A stretch of 33,448 nucleotides of DNA from Parvularculaceae bacterium. Lineage in GTDB: Bacteria; Pseudomonadota; Alphaproteobacteria; Caulobacterales; Parvularculaceae. The stretch spans positions 1-33,448 of the forward strand of contig JABSRH010000008.1 in the NCBI GenBank assembly GCA_013215175.1, given 5' to 3'. Position 1 is the first letter of the stretch. Each line of letters opens with the position of its first letter. Below, one piece after another: positions 19,239 to 27,887 of this stretch. The notes under the pieces were generated by a model that searched no databases, was not told the DNA's origin, and was given only the letters and a program-made list of their open reading frames with translations. A program made the translations under genes and the position numbers.

Positions 19239-20342
19239 ATGGTGGTCTTGGCAGCTTTGCTCAACGTCGCGGCTGGCGCTGCGCCCGTGAGCTTGCCTGT
19301 CGAGCTCGGCGGTTTTGCGCGCCTGCGTTACGAGCTGAGTGACGCCGACAGCGCGCCGGAACCCAGCGACGCCCTAACCTTAGCCGTGAGAAGCTTCGCC
19401 GTTTACGAGCCCAGCCGGTCGTGGTCTTTCCTGGCGGAGGTCGAGGCTGTGGGCGTCCTCGCTGGCGAGTTTGATGACGGCGAGGGCCTGCCGGATGGCA
19501 CCGTGCCGATCCCGGACCCGGCGGCGTTCAATCTCAACCGGCTCTATGTCAGTTATCGCCCGGACGACCAGACCTTCGACGGTGGAAGAGCAGTGGTCAC
19601 TTTGCCCTCGGGCCTTTCTGTCGATTTCAGCATCGTCGACGCCGTGCAGCGGCCGGCCGGCTTGCGGCGCACGCCGCAGCACCTGGGCGGATCCGCAACG
19701 TTTTTAAAGACAGAGGTCCCGACGCGGGCGGGCCTCCTCCACGGCTTCCGCTATGATCTCCAGTTCGGTGAGAACGGCGTGCCGTCGGCCCTGCCGGCGG
19801 GGCGCTCGGTGACCTATGGCGCGGGTCTCGATGGTCGTTGGGGCGGCGCGCCGTGGGCTCTGCGCTGGTCCTTCGCCCTGGCGCAGCAAGCAACGGACGA
19901 TGACCGGCCGGGGCTCTCAGGGACTGCGCCCTACGGCAAGGCCGAGCTCGCGGTGGAACGCCAGCGCACCGACGTCATCTGGCGCTATGAGCGCTTAGCA
20001 GGTGGCAACGCACCATTTCGAACACCGCTCGCCACGCTCCATCGCTTTCAAGGGTTTGCCGACGTCTTTCTGGTGACGCCCAATCAAGGGGTTGAGGACA
20101 ATTCCCTCGAGATCCGGCACCGCCTGGGTCGCGTTGGCCCCATGCGAAGGGTTGGTGGTTTTGTGCGTGTGCACGACTTCAACGCCACCGAAGGATCGGG
20201 CGATCTTGGCCACGAGATCGATGTGGGCGTCGCTGGCTCCTTTAGAGGCGTGCGGTTTTCGCTTCAGCGCGCCCAATATTGGAGTGATGGCTTCGCATCA
20301 GACACCGAGCGCTGGTTTTTGACCGCCGGCCGTAGCTTCTAA
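19239..20342 (+). CDS. outer-membrane beta-barrel protein candidate (function unknown)
   Basis: Signal peptide-like N-terminus, alternating amphipathic strands, C-terminal ERWFLTAGRSF ending in Phe; RBS AGGGGA. Confidence 0.6.
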   Translation: MVVLAALLNVAAGAAPVSLPVELGGFARLRYELSDADSAPEPSDALTLAVRSFAVYEPSRSWSFLAEVEAVGVLAGEFDDGEGLPDGTVPIPDPAAFNLNRLYVSYRPDDQTFDGGRAVVTLPSGLSVDFSIVDAVQRPAGLRRTPQHLGGSATFLKTEVPTRAGLLHGFRYDLQFGENGVPSALPAGRSVTYGAGLDGRWGGAPWALRWSFALAQQATDDDRPGLSGTAPYGKAELAVERQRTDVIWRYERLAGGNAPFRTPLATLHRFQGFADVFLVTPNQGVEDNSLEIRHRLGRVGPMRRVGGFVRVHDFNATEGSGDLGHEIDVGVAGSFRGVRFSLQRAQYWSDGFASDTERWFLTAGRSF

Positions 20343-20373
20343 ACCTTTGGGGGTCGTCGAACGACTAAGCATC

Positions 20374-21537
20374 ATGACTGATCCCAGCGTCGCCTTCTTT
20401 CGCTTCGTTCGCCGTGCCTGGCAGTTGCCCCTGCTGTTGGCGCTGGGTGCGCTTGCTGCTTGTGAGAGCACGACATTATCGCTTGCGCCGCTGAATGAGA
20501 TCCTGGCCGACCTCGACGATGTCGTGGCTGAAAATGAGATCGTCGTGCTGGCAGAGACGAAAGACGCGGCGCAGACGTTGGCCATGAGATCTCGACCGCT
20601 CGGTTATCGTGTGCGGACGACGGAGGAGCTCACAGCGCTGGGTATGACGCAGCTGGTGCTGGATGTGCCGGCAGGCCGGACCGCGATGCAGGCCATCGGC
20701 GAGCTTGAGCGCTTGGCCCCAGGGATCACCGCAGGCGCGAACCATGCCTACCGCGCCCAGGGCGTCGCCTCGCCGCGCACCTATGCGGCCGAGGCGATCG
20801 GTTGGGCCAACGCAAGCTGTACGATGCGCCATCCTGTGGGTGTGCTGGATAGCGGTGGTAGTTTGGAAAGCGGCGCCCTAAGCGTCACGGATTTCACTGG
20901 TGGTCGTCCTAGTGCGGATGACCATGGTGCGGAAATCGTTCGGCAGCTTTCAAGCCCAGACCTCTTCACCCAAGCGCAAGTCCATCTCGGTGTAGTAGTC
21001 AGGAACTCGGACGGTGCCGCGGGAGAAGCGGGTGTCGATGACCTCATCCGTGGCATTGATGGCTTCCTGGCGCGGGGCGTGCGGATCATGAACGTGAGCC
21101 TATCGGGTCCCTACAACATGCTACTCGACCGCGCCGTACAAAGAGCGTCGCAACGCGGTGCGATCATTGTGGCGGCGGTGGGGAACGATGGGCCGCAAGC
21201 AAAGCCGCGATACCCCGCAGCCTTTCGGCAAGTGATTGCTGTGACGGCGGTCGATGCCGCTGACCAGCCTTACCAGCGGGCGGTGCGCGGGCGGCATGTG
21301 GATGTGGCCGCGCCCGGTGTTCAGATCTTCATCGACTACAAGGACGGCCTTTATAGAACGGGTACGTCTTACGCTGCTCCCTATGTCACCGCGCTTCTAG
21401 CGGCGGGTGAGCAACACCCTGTGTCGGTTCGTGAGGCGCGGAAGATGATTTATGCCCGGACGGATGATCTTGGTGCAGAGGGCAGGGACGCCATTTACGG
21501 TGTCGGCCGGTTGAATGCACAATCCGCCTGCCAATAA
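20374..21537 (+). CDS. S8 (subtilisin-like) serine protease, predicted lipoprotein
   Basis: Catalytic VGVLDSG (D), DDHGAEIV (H), AAVGNDG (oxyanion N), GTSYAAPYV (S); lipobox-like LAAC; N-terminal propeptide-like segment. ORF open from 20347; likely ATG 20374. Confidence 0.88.
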   Translation: MTDPSVAFFRFVRRAWQLPLLLALGALAACESTTLSLAPLNEILADLDDVVAENEIVVLAETKDAAQTLAMRSRPLGYRVRTTEELTALGMTQLVLDVPAGRTAMQAIGELERLAPGITAGANHAYRAQGVASPRTYAAEAIGWANASCTMRHPVGVLDSGGSLESGALSVTDFTGGRPSADDHGAEIVRQLSSPDLFTQAQVHLGVVVRNSDGAAGEAGVDDLIRGIDGFLARGVRIMNVSLSGPYNMLLDRAVQRASQRGAIIVAAVGNDGPQAKPRYPAAFRQVIAVTAVDAADQPYQRAVRGRHVDVAAPGVQIFIDYKDGLYRTGTSYAAPYVTALLAAGEQHPVSVREARKMIYARTDDLGAEGRDAIYGVGRLNAQSACQ

Positions 21538-21682
21538 AATACGCCTGTAGGGTGCTGACGATTCAACATTTTTCGACCAGTTAGAACTTTTTTCACCCTA
21601 ACACCCAACCTCTCCACCTTCTCAAGCGACTTCCCTTTGTTCCGCCACTAGGCGGCTTCAAAAATTCGTAAGAGGACTAATC

Positions 21683-24073
21683 ATGACCCAAATCTCGAAT
21701 GGAAATCGCTCTACCGTATACGGTAAGAAAGCAGCTCTCATGGCTGTAGCCAGCACGCTAGCGCTCGCCACTTCGGCCTACGCTCAGACGGAAACCATCG
21801 ACACAGATGGCGCCCTCGTTAGCAAACCAGCTGACGCTGACGTGCTCGTCGCTGACGCGCCAGCGGTGGTGATCGACGCCAATGACGTGGTACTGACCAA
21901 CGCTGGCCGTCTCGCCACGTCAGGTGTCACCCAGACGATCCAAATCAATGACGGCACCACCGACACCATGGTGAAGAACCAACAAACGGGCGAGATTGTT
22001 GACTTCTCCCGTGCGGTCGATGTGCGCGGCGACAACGCCACGGTGGCAAACGCGGGTCTGATCGGCGCGACGGGCGATCAGCGCAACGGTGTGATCTACA
22101 CGAACGATACTGCCAACGGCTTCACCATCCAGAACCAAGCCCCTGGCTCCATTGATCCGGGTTCGGTCTATTCAGGCGCGGCGATCTCCATCTCGCTCGA
22201 CCCCAACAACCCCACAGAGGGCACGATCACCAACGCTGGTAGCATTGCTGGTCGCGGAAACGCGGGCGCCGGTACGGGCCTAGCAGGCGATGGTATCCGG
22301 TTTGAGACGGTTCGCGCGGGCGGTGCCCTTGGCGTCAACGCGGGCACGTTCGAAGGCGATATCACCAACGCTGGTACGATCTCGTCAGACGGGGCCAACG
22401 GCACCGTTGCAGGCATTCGCTTCGTGAACGGTGTTTCTTTTGATGGTCGCCTCACCAACGAGGTCACTGGTGTGATCTCAGGTACCCAGAACGGCGTCTA
22501 TTTCGGTAACGCGATCCCAGCGGGCGGCGGTGATTTCTCGAACGCCAACCTCGACAATTTCGGCACGATCTCCTCCGGTAGTCGTGCACTGAACATTGAT
22601 GGCGATGGCCTCACCGTCATCAACTCAGGCAGCATTCTCGGCACAGGCAACCAGCGCAATGGTACGATCTACGCTGACAGCACGGCGCAGAATTTCCGCA
22701 TTGCCAACAGTGGTTTGATTGACGCCGGTGTCGGCAACCAAGGCGCTGCATTCTCGGTCGAGCTGACCTCGACGGGCAATGATTTCACCATCGACAATAG
22801 TGGCCACATCTATGGTCGCGGTCAGGCCAGTGCGGGCGCAGCGACGGCAGGTGACGGCCTACGCTTTGAACGGACGCGGGTCGGCGGCGCCCTCGACGGC
22901 ACAACGAGCGGCCTCTTCACGGGCGACATCATCAATAGCGGCGTGATTGCATCGGAGTCGGCCCAAGGCACGGCTGGCGGCATCCGCTTCGTGAACGGCG
23001 TTTCCTTCAGTGGTGAGATCAACAACAGTGGCACGATCAAGGGTGTGCAGAACGGTCTCTATTTCGGTAACCCAACGCCAGCAGGCGGCGGCGACTTCAC
23101 GGGCGCAGTGGTCAACAACACAGGTACCATCAGCTCAGGTAGTCGTGCACTGAACATTGATGGCCGTGGCCTGTCGGTAAACAATGACGGCTACATCCTC
23201 AGCACGGGCAACCAACGCAACGGTACTGTCTATGTCGATGGCACAGCAAACGCCTTCACCGTCAACAACCGCCTCGGCGGTGTGGTGGATGCGGGCAAGG
23301 GCAACAACGGCTCAGGCGTTAGCATCCAAGTCGGTGCCGCCGATGGCGCGACGCAGACGTTCTCGCTGAACAACAAAGGCACCATCGCCGGGCGTGGCGA
23401 CAGCCTCCCATCAGGCGAAGCAGCTGGCCTTCGTTTGTTCGGCGGCGCGGCCAACACCTCCGCCGCGGCCAACATCACCAACACGGGCAAGATCTCCTCG
23501 GAAACGTCCGCAGCCGTCCTGATTGAAGGTGTTGATTTCACCGGAACGTTCACCAACGGCGGTGAGCTCTACGGCCCCCGCGCCTTTGATGCCAGCGCGG
23601 CCACAGGCGGCGTGAACTTCGTGCAAGTGGGCGGATCGCTCAAAGGCTCCTTCGAAGGTTCAGGCTTTGCCGACAGCATCGAATTTGCGGGTGGTCGCTT
23701 TGGAGGTGAGGTCAACCTCAATGGCGGTGATGACATCTTTACACTGATCAGCGATGCCCTGAGTGGGGGCACGACGCGGATCGACTTTGGCGATGGTTCG
23801 GACACGTTCGCGTTCAGCCTCGACGACTTCGACGCCACCTTTGCCGAAACAGGCGCCTTCGCAGGTATCCTGGAAGCGACGAGTTCAGCCGGAACTGTCA
23901 GCCGGTTCGTTCTTGCCAACATCGAGAACTTCTCAATCGATGGACGGCTCGTTTCCTTTGCGAACCTCGATGGCGTCATCCCAGTGGGGGAAGTCCCGAT
24001 CCCCGGTGCACTGCCGCTCTTTGCCGGGAGCATCCTAGCAGGAGCTTGGGCACGTCGCCGTCGCCGCGCTTAG
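21683..24073 (+). CDS. secreted repeat-rich beta-solenoid surface protein with PEP-CTERM/VPLPA-CTERM-like C-terminus
   Basis: Signal peptide ending AYAQ; repeated 'I.NSG.I', 'GIRFVNGVSF', 'NGVYFGN..PAGGGDF' blocks; C-terminus EVPIPGALPLFAGSILAGAWARRRRRA (PxP + TM + Arg cluster). Confidence 0.8.
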   Translation: MTQISNGNRSTVYGKKAALMAVASTLALATSAYAQTETIDTDGALVSKPADADVLVADAPAVVIDANDVVLTNAGRLATSGVTQTIQINDGTTDTMVKNQQTGEIVDFSRAVDVRGDNATVANAGLIGATGDQRNGVIYTNDTANGFTIQNQAPGSIDPGSVYSGAAISISLDPNNPTEGTITNAGSIAGRGNAGAGTGLAGDGIRFETVRAGGALGVNAGTFEGDITNAGTISSDGANGTVAGIRFVNGVSFDGRLTNEVTGVISGTQNGVYFGNAIPAGGGDFSNANLDNFGTISSGSRALNIDGDGLTVINSGSILGTGNQRNGTIYADSTAQNFRIANSGLIDAGVGNQGAAFSVELTSTGNDFTIDNSGHIYGRGQASAGAATAGDGLRFERTRVGGALDGTTSGLFTGDIINSGVIASESAQGTAGGIRFVNGVSFSGEINNSGTIKGVQNGLYFGNPTPAGGGDFTGAVVNNTGTISSGSRALNIDGRGLSVNNDGYILSTGNQRNGTVYVDGTANAFTVNNRLGGVVDAGKGNNGSGVSIQVGAADGATQTFSLNNKGTIAGRGDSLPSGEAAGLRLFGGAANTSAAANITNTGKISSETSAAVLIEGVDFTGTFTNGGELYGPRAFDASAATGGVNFVQVGGSLKGSFEGSGFADSIEFAGGRFGGEVNLNGGDDIFTLISDALSGGTTRIDFGDGSDTFAFSLDDFDATFAETGAFAGILEATSSAGTVSRFVLANIENFSIDGRLVSFANLDGVIPVGEVPIPGALPLFAGSILAGAWARRRRRA
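22007..23640 (+). repeat. three long in-frame repeats within the 796-aa protein (unit about 187-191 aa)
   Basis: SRA(V/L)(D/N)(V/I) start recurs with the Arg codon at 22010, 22583 and 23144 (spacing 573 and 561 nt); 27-nt identity GGTAGTCGTGCACTGAACATTGATGGC at 22577 and 23138; third unit degenerates. Confidence 0.85.
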
Positions 24074-24099
24074 TGGCTTGATGGTCGACCGCTGGGGGA

Positions 24100-24127
24100 G
24101 CGGCGTCGGGAAACCGGCGCCGCTTTT
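24100..24127 (+). terminator. Rho-independent terminator after the repeat surface protein gene
   Basis: GCGGCGTCGG-GAAA-CCGGCGCCGC (10-bp stem with one G-U, GAAA loop) followed by TTTT. Confidence 0.88.
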
Positions 24128-24180
24128 ACGATGAGTCAGCTTACAGAGTATATGATAGAGGCAACCTAGGACGCAGGCGC

Positions 24181-24558
24181 TTACTTTTTGCGGTGCAGGC
24201 GCCAAGACGTGAAATGCGCCGACACCAAAATGACACCGCCAGCAACCGTGAGAGGCACTTCAAAGTCCTCAAGCGCTTCGCTCAAGACGGGAGCAAGGAG
24301 CAGGCCGAGGCCGATCGCCAGCACACCGGCGAAAGGAACCACAAAGGCGTCGTTGCGGCGCTGAAACATGGCCCAGAGTGAGACCGGCACGGCGGAGAAC
24401 GCGAGCAATTTATGCAGCCACTCTGCCTCGGCCGCGACACCAATAACCGGCAAGACCGCCGCGAAGCTTGGCAACAGAAGGCAGTGTGCCAGGCACAGGC
24501 CGGCAAACCCGATGCCCAAAGGGTCAGCTGCGTTCTTGGAGGCCGAGGGCGTGGTCAT
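24181..24558 (-). CDS. MerC domain-containing membrane protein
   Basis: GIGFAGLCLAHCLLLPSFAAVLP (CxxxxC-like MerC pattern) and four hydrophobic helices; start 24558 or slightly upstream (MLEKDWP). Confidence 0.7.
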   Translation of the reverse strand: MTTPSASKNAADPLGIGFAGLCLAHCLLLPSFAAVLPVIGVAAEAEWLHKLLAFSAVPVSLWAMFQRRNDAFVVPFAGVLAIGLGLLLAPVLSEALEDFEVPLTVAGGVILVSAHFTSWRLHRKK

Positions 24559-24683
24559 GGGCCAATCTTTCTCTAACATGCTGCGACGCGGCGCGATATA
24601 TTGTGACGCCCGTAGCACGTTGCAACGCTGGGTGCGATCATATTTGTCGCTGCCAGCGGCCGCTGTGATCGCCAGGCCCTGGA

Positions 24684-24716
24684 CCAAAGAGAAAGGGCCC
24701 GCCATACGGCGAGCCC
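24684..24716 (-). terminator. Rho-independent terminator candidate downstream of isocitrate lyase
   Basis: On minus strand GGGCTCGCC-GTAT-GGCGGGCCC (one mismatch) followed by TTTCTCTTT. Confidence 0.6.
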
Positions 24717-24741
24717 TCCCCTCCCTAGACTGCCAGTTCTC

Positions 24742-26334
24742 CTAGGAGAACTGGTTCATCGTATTGTCGGCGCCGCCGGCTTTCAGCGCAGCATCGCCAG
24801 CGAAGTACTCCTTGTGGTCGTCGCCGATATCAGAGCCCGCCATGTTCTGGTGCTTCACGCAGGCGATCTGTTGACGGATCTCTTCGCGCTGAACGTTGAG
24901 CACGTAGCCAAGCATCGCTTCGTCGCCGAAATAGCGCTTGGCCAAGTTGTCCGTGGACAGCGCAGCCGTGTGATAGGTTGGCAGCGTGATCAGGTGGTGG
25001 AAGATGCCAGCGCGCTTCGAACCATCGCGTTGGAAGGTGCGGATCTTCTCGTCAGCCTCTTTTGCCAAGTCTGTTTCGTCATATTCCACCGACATCAGCT
25101 TGGCGCGATCGTAGGCTGACACGTCTTTGCCTTCTTCGCTCCATGCATCAAAGACCTGCTGGCGGAAATTCAGTGTCCAGTTGAACGATGGCGAGTTGTT
25201 GTAGACCAGCTTCGCGTTCGGGATCTCCTCGCGAATGGCATCCACCATCGAAGCAATTTGCTCGACGTGAGGCTTCTCGGTCTCGATCCACAGGAGGTCA
25301 GCGCCGTTTTGCAGCGACGTGATACAGTCGAGAACACAGCGCTCTGCGCCGGTACCTTCTTTGAACTGGAAGAGGTTTGAGGCGAGGCGCTTCGGACGCA
25401 TCAACTTGCCGTCGCGTTTGATGACAACGTCGGATGGATCAAGCTGATCAGCGGTCACTTCCTCACAGTCGAGGAAAGCGTTGTACTGATCACCGAGGTC
25501 GCCAGGTTGGCTGCTGTAGGCAATCTGCTTCGTCAGACCAGCGCCAAGCGAGTCGGTCCGCGTGACGACGATGCCGTCTTCCACACCCATCTCCAAGAAA
25601 GCATAGCGGCAAGCGCGCACCTTGGCGAGGAAGTCTTCATGCGGAACGGTCACTTTGCCGTCTTGGTGGCCGCACTGCTTCTCGTCAGAGACTTGGTTCT
25701 CGATCTGCAGGGCGCACGCACCAGCTTCGATCATTTTCTTGGCGAGCAAGTAAGTTGCTTCAGCGTTGCCGAAGCCAGCGTCGATGTCAGCGATGATCGG
25801 CACAACATGCGTCTCGTGATTGTCGACGGCTTGCAGCAGCTCTTTCTCTTTCGCGCTGTCACCAGCGGCGCGAGCGGCGTCGATCTCGCGGAACATGCCG
25901 CCAAGCTCACGGGCGTCAGCTTGCTTCAAGAACGTGTACAGCTCTTCGATCAGTGCAGGAACAGACGTCTTCTCGTGCATCGACTGGTCAGGCAGCGGGC
26001 CAAACTCAGAGCGCAGAGCGGCAACCATCCAGCCCGATAGGTAGAGGTAGCGGCGCTTCGTCGAGCCGAAATGCTTCTTGATCGAAATCATTTTCTGCTG
26101 GCCGATAAAGCCGTGCCAGCAGCCCAGTGACTGGGTGTAGTTGGCGGGGTCAGCATCGTAGGCAGCCATGTCTTCGCGCATGATTTTCGCGGTGTAGCGG
26201 GCAATATCCAGGCCCGTTTTGAAGCGGTTCTGGGCCCGCATGCGGGCGACGCTCTCGGCGCTAATGCCGTCCCACGTTCCGTCGTAACTTTTGATCAGTT
26301 GAGAAATTTCATTGATATCAGATTGATAGGTCAT
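24742..26334 (-). CDS. aceA: isocitrate lyase
   Basis: 530 aa; QVSDEKQCGHQDGKVTVPHEDFLAKVRACRYAFLEMGVEDGIVVTRTDSLGAGLTKQIAYS; long-form (Pseudomonas-type) ICL. Confidence 0.96.
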   Translation of the reverse strand: MTYQSDINEISQLIKSYDGTWDGISAESVARMRAQNRFKTGLDIARYTAKIMREDMAAYDADPANYTQSLGCWHGFIGQQKMISIKKHFGSTKRRYLYLSGWMVAALRSEFGPLPDQSMHEKTSVPALIEELYTFLKQADARELGGMFREIDAARAAGDSAKEKELLQAVDNHETHVVPIIADIDAGFGNAEATYLLAKKMIEAGACALQIENQVSDEKQCGHQDGKVTVPHEDFLAKVRACRYAFLEMGVEDGIVVTRTDSLGAGLTKQIAYSSQPGDLGDQYNAFLDCEEVTADQLDPSDVVIKRDGKLMRPKRLASNLFQFKEGTGAERCVLDCITSLQNGADLLWIETEKPHVEQIASMVDAIREEIPNAKLVYNNSPSFNWTLNFRQQVFDAWSEEGKDVSAYDRAKLMSVEYDETDLAKEADEKIRTFQRDGSKRAGIFHHLITLPTYHTAALSTDNLAKRYFGDEAMLGYVLNVQREEIRQQIACVKHQNMAGSDIGDDHKEYFAGDAALKAGGADNTMNQFS

Positions 26335-26430
26335 GTCGGCTGGTCCTCGTTGGTGATCTGCGAAAACTCTACGAGGGCGGAGGTAACGGTCCGCTCAAGA
26401 GATATGAACAACAAACGAGTAAGGAAGTAC

Positions 26431-26465
26431 AACTTTACAAAATCAGAAGGTCATGTTGTAAAGTT
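26431..26465. promoter_or_regulatory. RamB/ScfR-like operator candidate (inverted repeat)
   Basis: AACTTTACAA (26431-26440) and its exact reverse complement TTGTAAAGTT (26456-26465), 15-bp spacer, just upstream of the regulator ATG and in the aceA divergent region. Confidence 0.75.
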
Positions 26466-26480
26466 TGACAGGGAGCCGTT

Positions 26481-27887
26481 ATGTCTTCGTCAGCTAAACG
26501 ATCACGCGCCACCTATATCGGGCCGCGCCTGCGTCGCCTCCGGCGCGAGCTGGGCATGACGCAGGCCCAGATGGCGGACGATTTGGAAGTATCCTCCAGC
26601 TACATCGCGCTGATGGAGCGCAATCAGAGGCCGGTGACCGCGGAGGTGCTGTTGCGCCTCTCCGTGGCCTATGCGTTAGACGTGGCGCAGTTCGCCGGCG
26701 AGGACGCAGCTGATGTCTCGGATCGCTTAAGCGGCATGCTGCGGGATCCGATCTTCAACGACATCGAGTTCGCGCCAAGCGATATGCAGGACTTGGCATC
26801 GGGCTACCCGGCGTTGTCGGATGCCTTCTTACGTCTGTATACCGCTTATCGTGAGAACGAGACCGCGCTGGCGGACAGGTTTCATCAGCCCCCATCAGGT
26901 CCCGACCCCGTGGCAGAGGCGCGCCGTTTTCTCTCGGCACGCAAGAATTTCTTCCCCGTTATCGATGACCAGGCTGAACGTCTGGCGTCGCAGGTCACAG
27001 AGACCGGCCGCGTGGGTGAGTTGTTTGAGCACACGCAAGGCATGCGGATCCGCAGCCTTCCCCGAGACGTTATGGCGGGGGCCGTTCGGCGGCTCGATCA
27101 TCACCGGCGCGAGCTAACGTTGGACGAAACCCTCGATGCTGCTGGCCGCAACTTTCAGATCGCACTGCAGATCGCCTATCTTGAGCTCAACACAAGCATC
27201 GAGGCGGCGCTGGCGGAGGGTAGTTTTCAAAGCGAGAACGGCCGCCGGTTGGCCAAGCGAGCGCTCGCCAACTATGCCGCTAGCGCGATCCTTATGCCTT
27301 ATACGGATTTTCAATCATCAGCAGAGCGTCTGCGTTACGACATGGAGGCGCTGGGCCGCCGGTTTGGTGCGAGTTTCGAGCAGGTCGCGCACCGCCTCAC
27401 GACTTTGCAGAAGTCAGGGCAGGAAGGAGTGCCTTTCTTCTTCATCCGGGTCGATGCCGCCGGCAACGTTTCCAAGCGGCTTGACGGCGCAGGTTTTCCC
27501 TTTGCGCGACATGGCGGGTCTTGCCCGCTTTGGTCCGTACACCATGCCTTCCGAACACCGCGTGTGATCATCCCAGAATGGGTAGAGCTCCCTAGCGGCG
27601 ACCGGTACTTTACCGTGTCGAGAACGGTACGGGCAGGTGGCGGCGCCTTCGATGCCCCCGCCGTTGATCGCGCCATTGCTCTGGCGTGTGCGGAGGAGCA
27701 TGCTAGCCGTCTGGTCTATGCGGACAATGCCAGCCTATCGCCTTCGGACCCAACGCCGATTGGGGTGTCGTGCCGCCTTTGTCATCGAGCGGGTTGCCTA
27801 GCGCGGGCCGAGCCGCCGATTGGTCGGCCCGTGGCGGATGATACCTTTCGGCGCCCCGGCACACCGTTTGCCTTCACGGACGAGTAG
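26481..27887 (+). CDS. XRE-type regulator, ScfR/RamB (short-chain fatty acyl transcriptional regulator) family
   Basis: N-terminal HTH (GPRLRRLRRELGMTQAQMADDLEVSSSYIALMERNQRPVTAEVLLRL), C-terminal Cys-rich GVSCRLCHRAGCLARAEPP (DUF2083-type); divergent from aceA. Confidence 0.92.
   Translation: MSSSAKRSRATYIGPRLRRLRRELGMTQAQMADDLEVSSSYIALMERNQRPVTAEVLLRLSVAYALDVAQFAGEDAADVSDRLSGMLRDPIFNDIEFAPSDMQDLASGYPALSDAFLRLYTAYRENETALADRFHQPPSGPDPVAEARRFLSARKNFFPVIDDQAERLASQVTETGRVGELFEHTQGMRIRSLPRDVMAGAVRRLDHHRRELTLDETLDAAGRNFQIALQIAYLELNTSIEAALAEGSFQSENGRRLAKRALANYAASAILMPYTDFQSSAERLRYDMEALGRRFGASFEQVAHRLTTLQKSGQEGVPFFFIRVDAAGNVSKRLDGAGFPFARHGGSCPLWSVHHAFRTPRVIIPEWVELPSGDRYFTVSRTVRAGGGAFDAPAVDRAIALACAEEHASRLVYADNASLSPSDPTPIGVSCRLCHRAGCLARAEPPIGRPVADDTFRRPGTPFAFTDE

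Noticed and set aside
23569-24033. 154-aa and other Pro/Ser-rich ORFs antisense to the repeat surface protein
   Set aside because: Arise from the repetitive Gly/Thr/Asn codons of the real gene.
21683-24073. Repeats considered as a CRISPR array or tandem satellite
   Set aside because: Repeats are long, in-frame and degenerate protein repeats, not short direct repeats with unique spacers.
24560-24660. Possible Zur/metal-regulator site upstream of the MerC-like gene
   Set aside because: GTTGCAAC-type palindrome is short and does not match the known alphaproteobacterial Zur consensus well.
25507-26040. 177-aa ORF antisense to isocitrate lyase
   Set aside because: Antisense shadow of a highly conserved enzyme gene.
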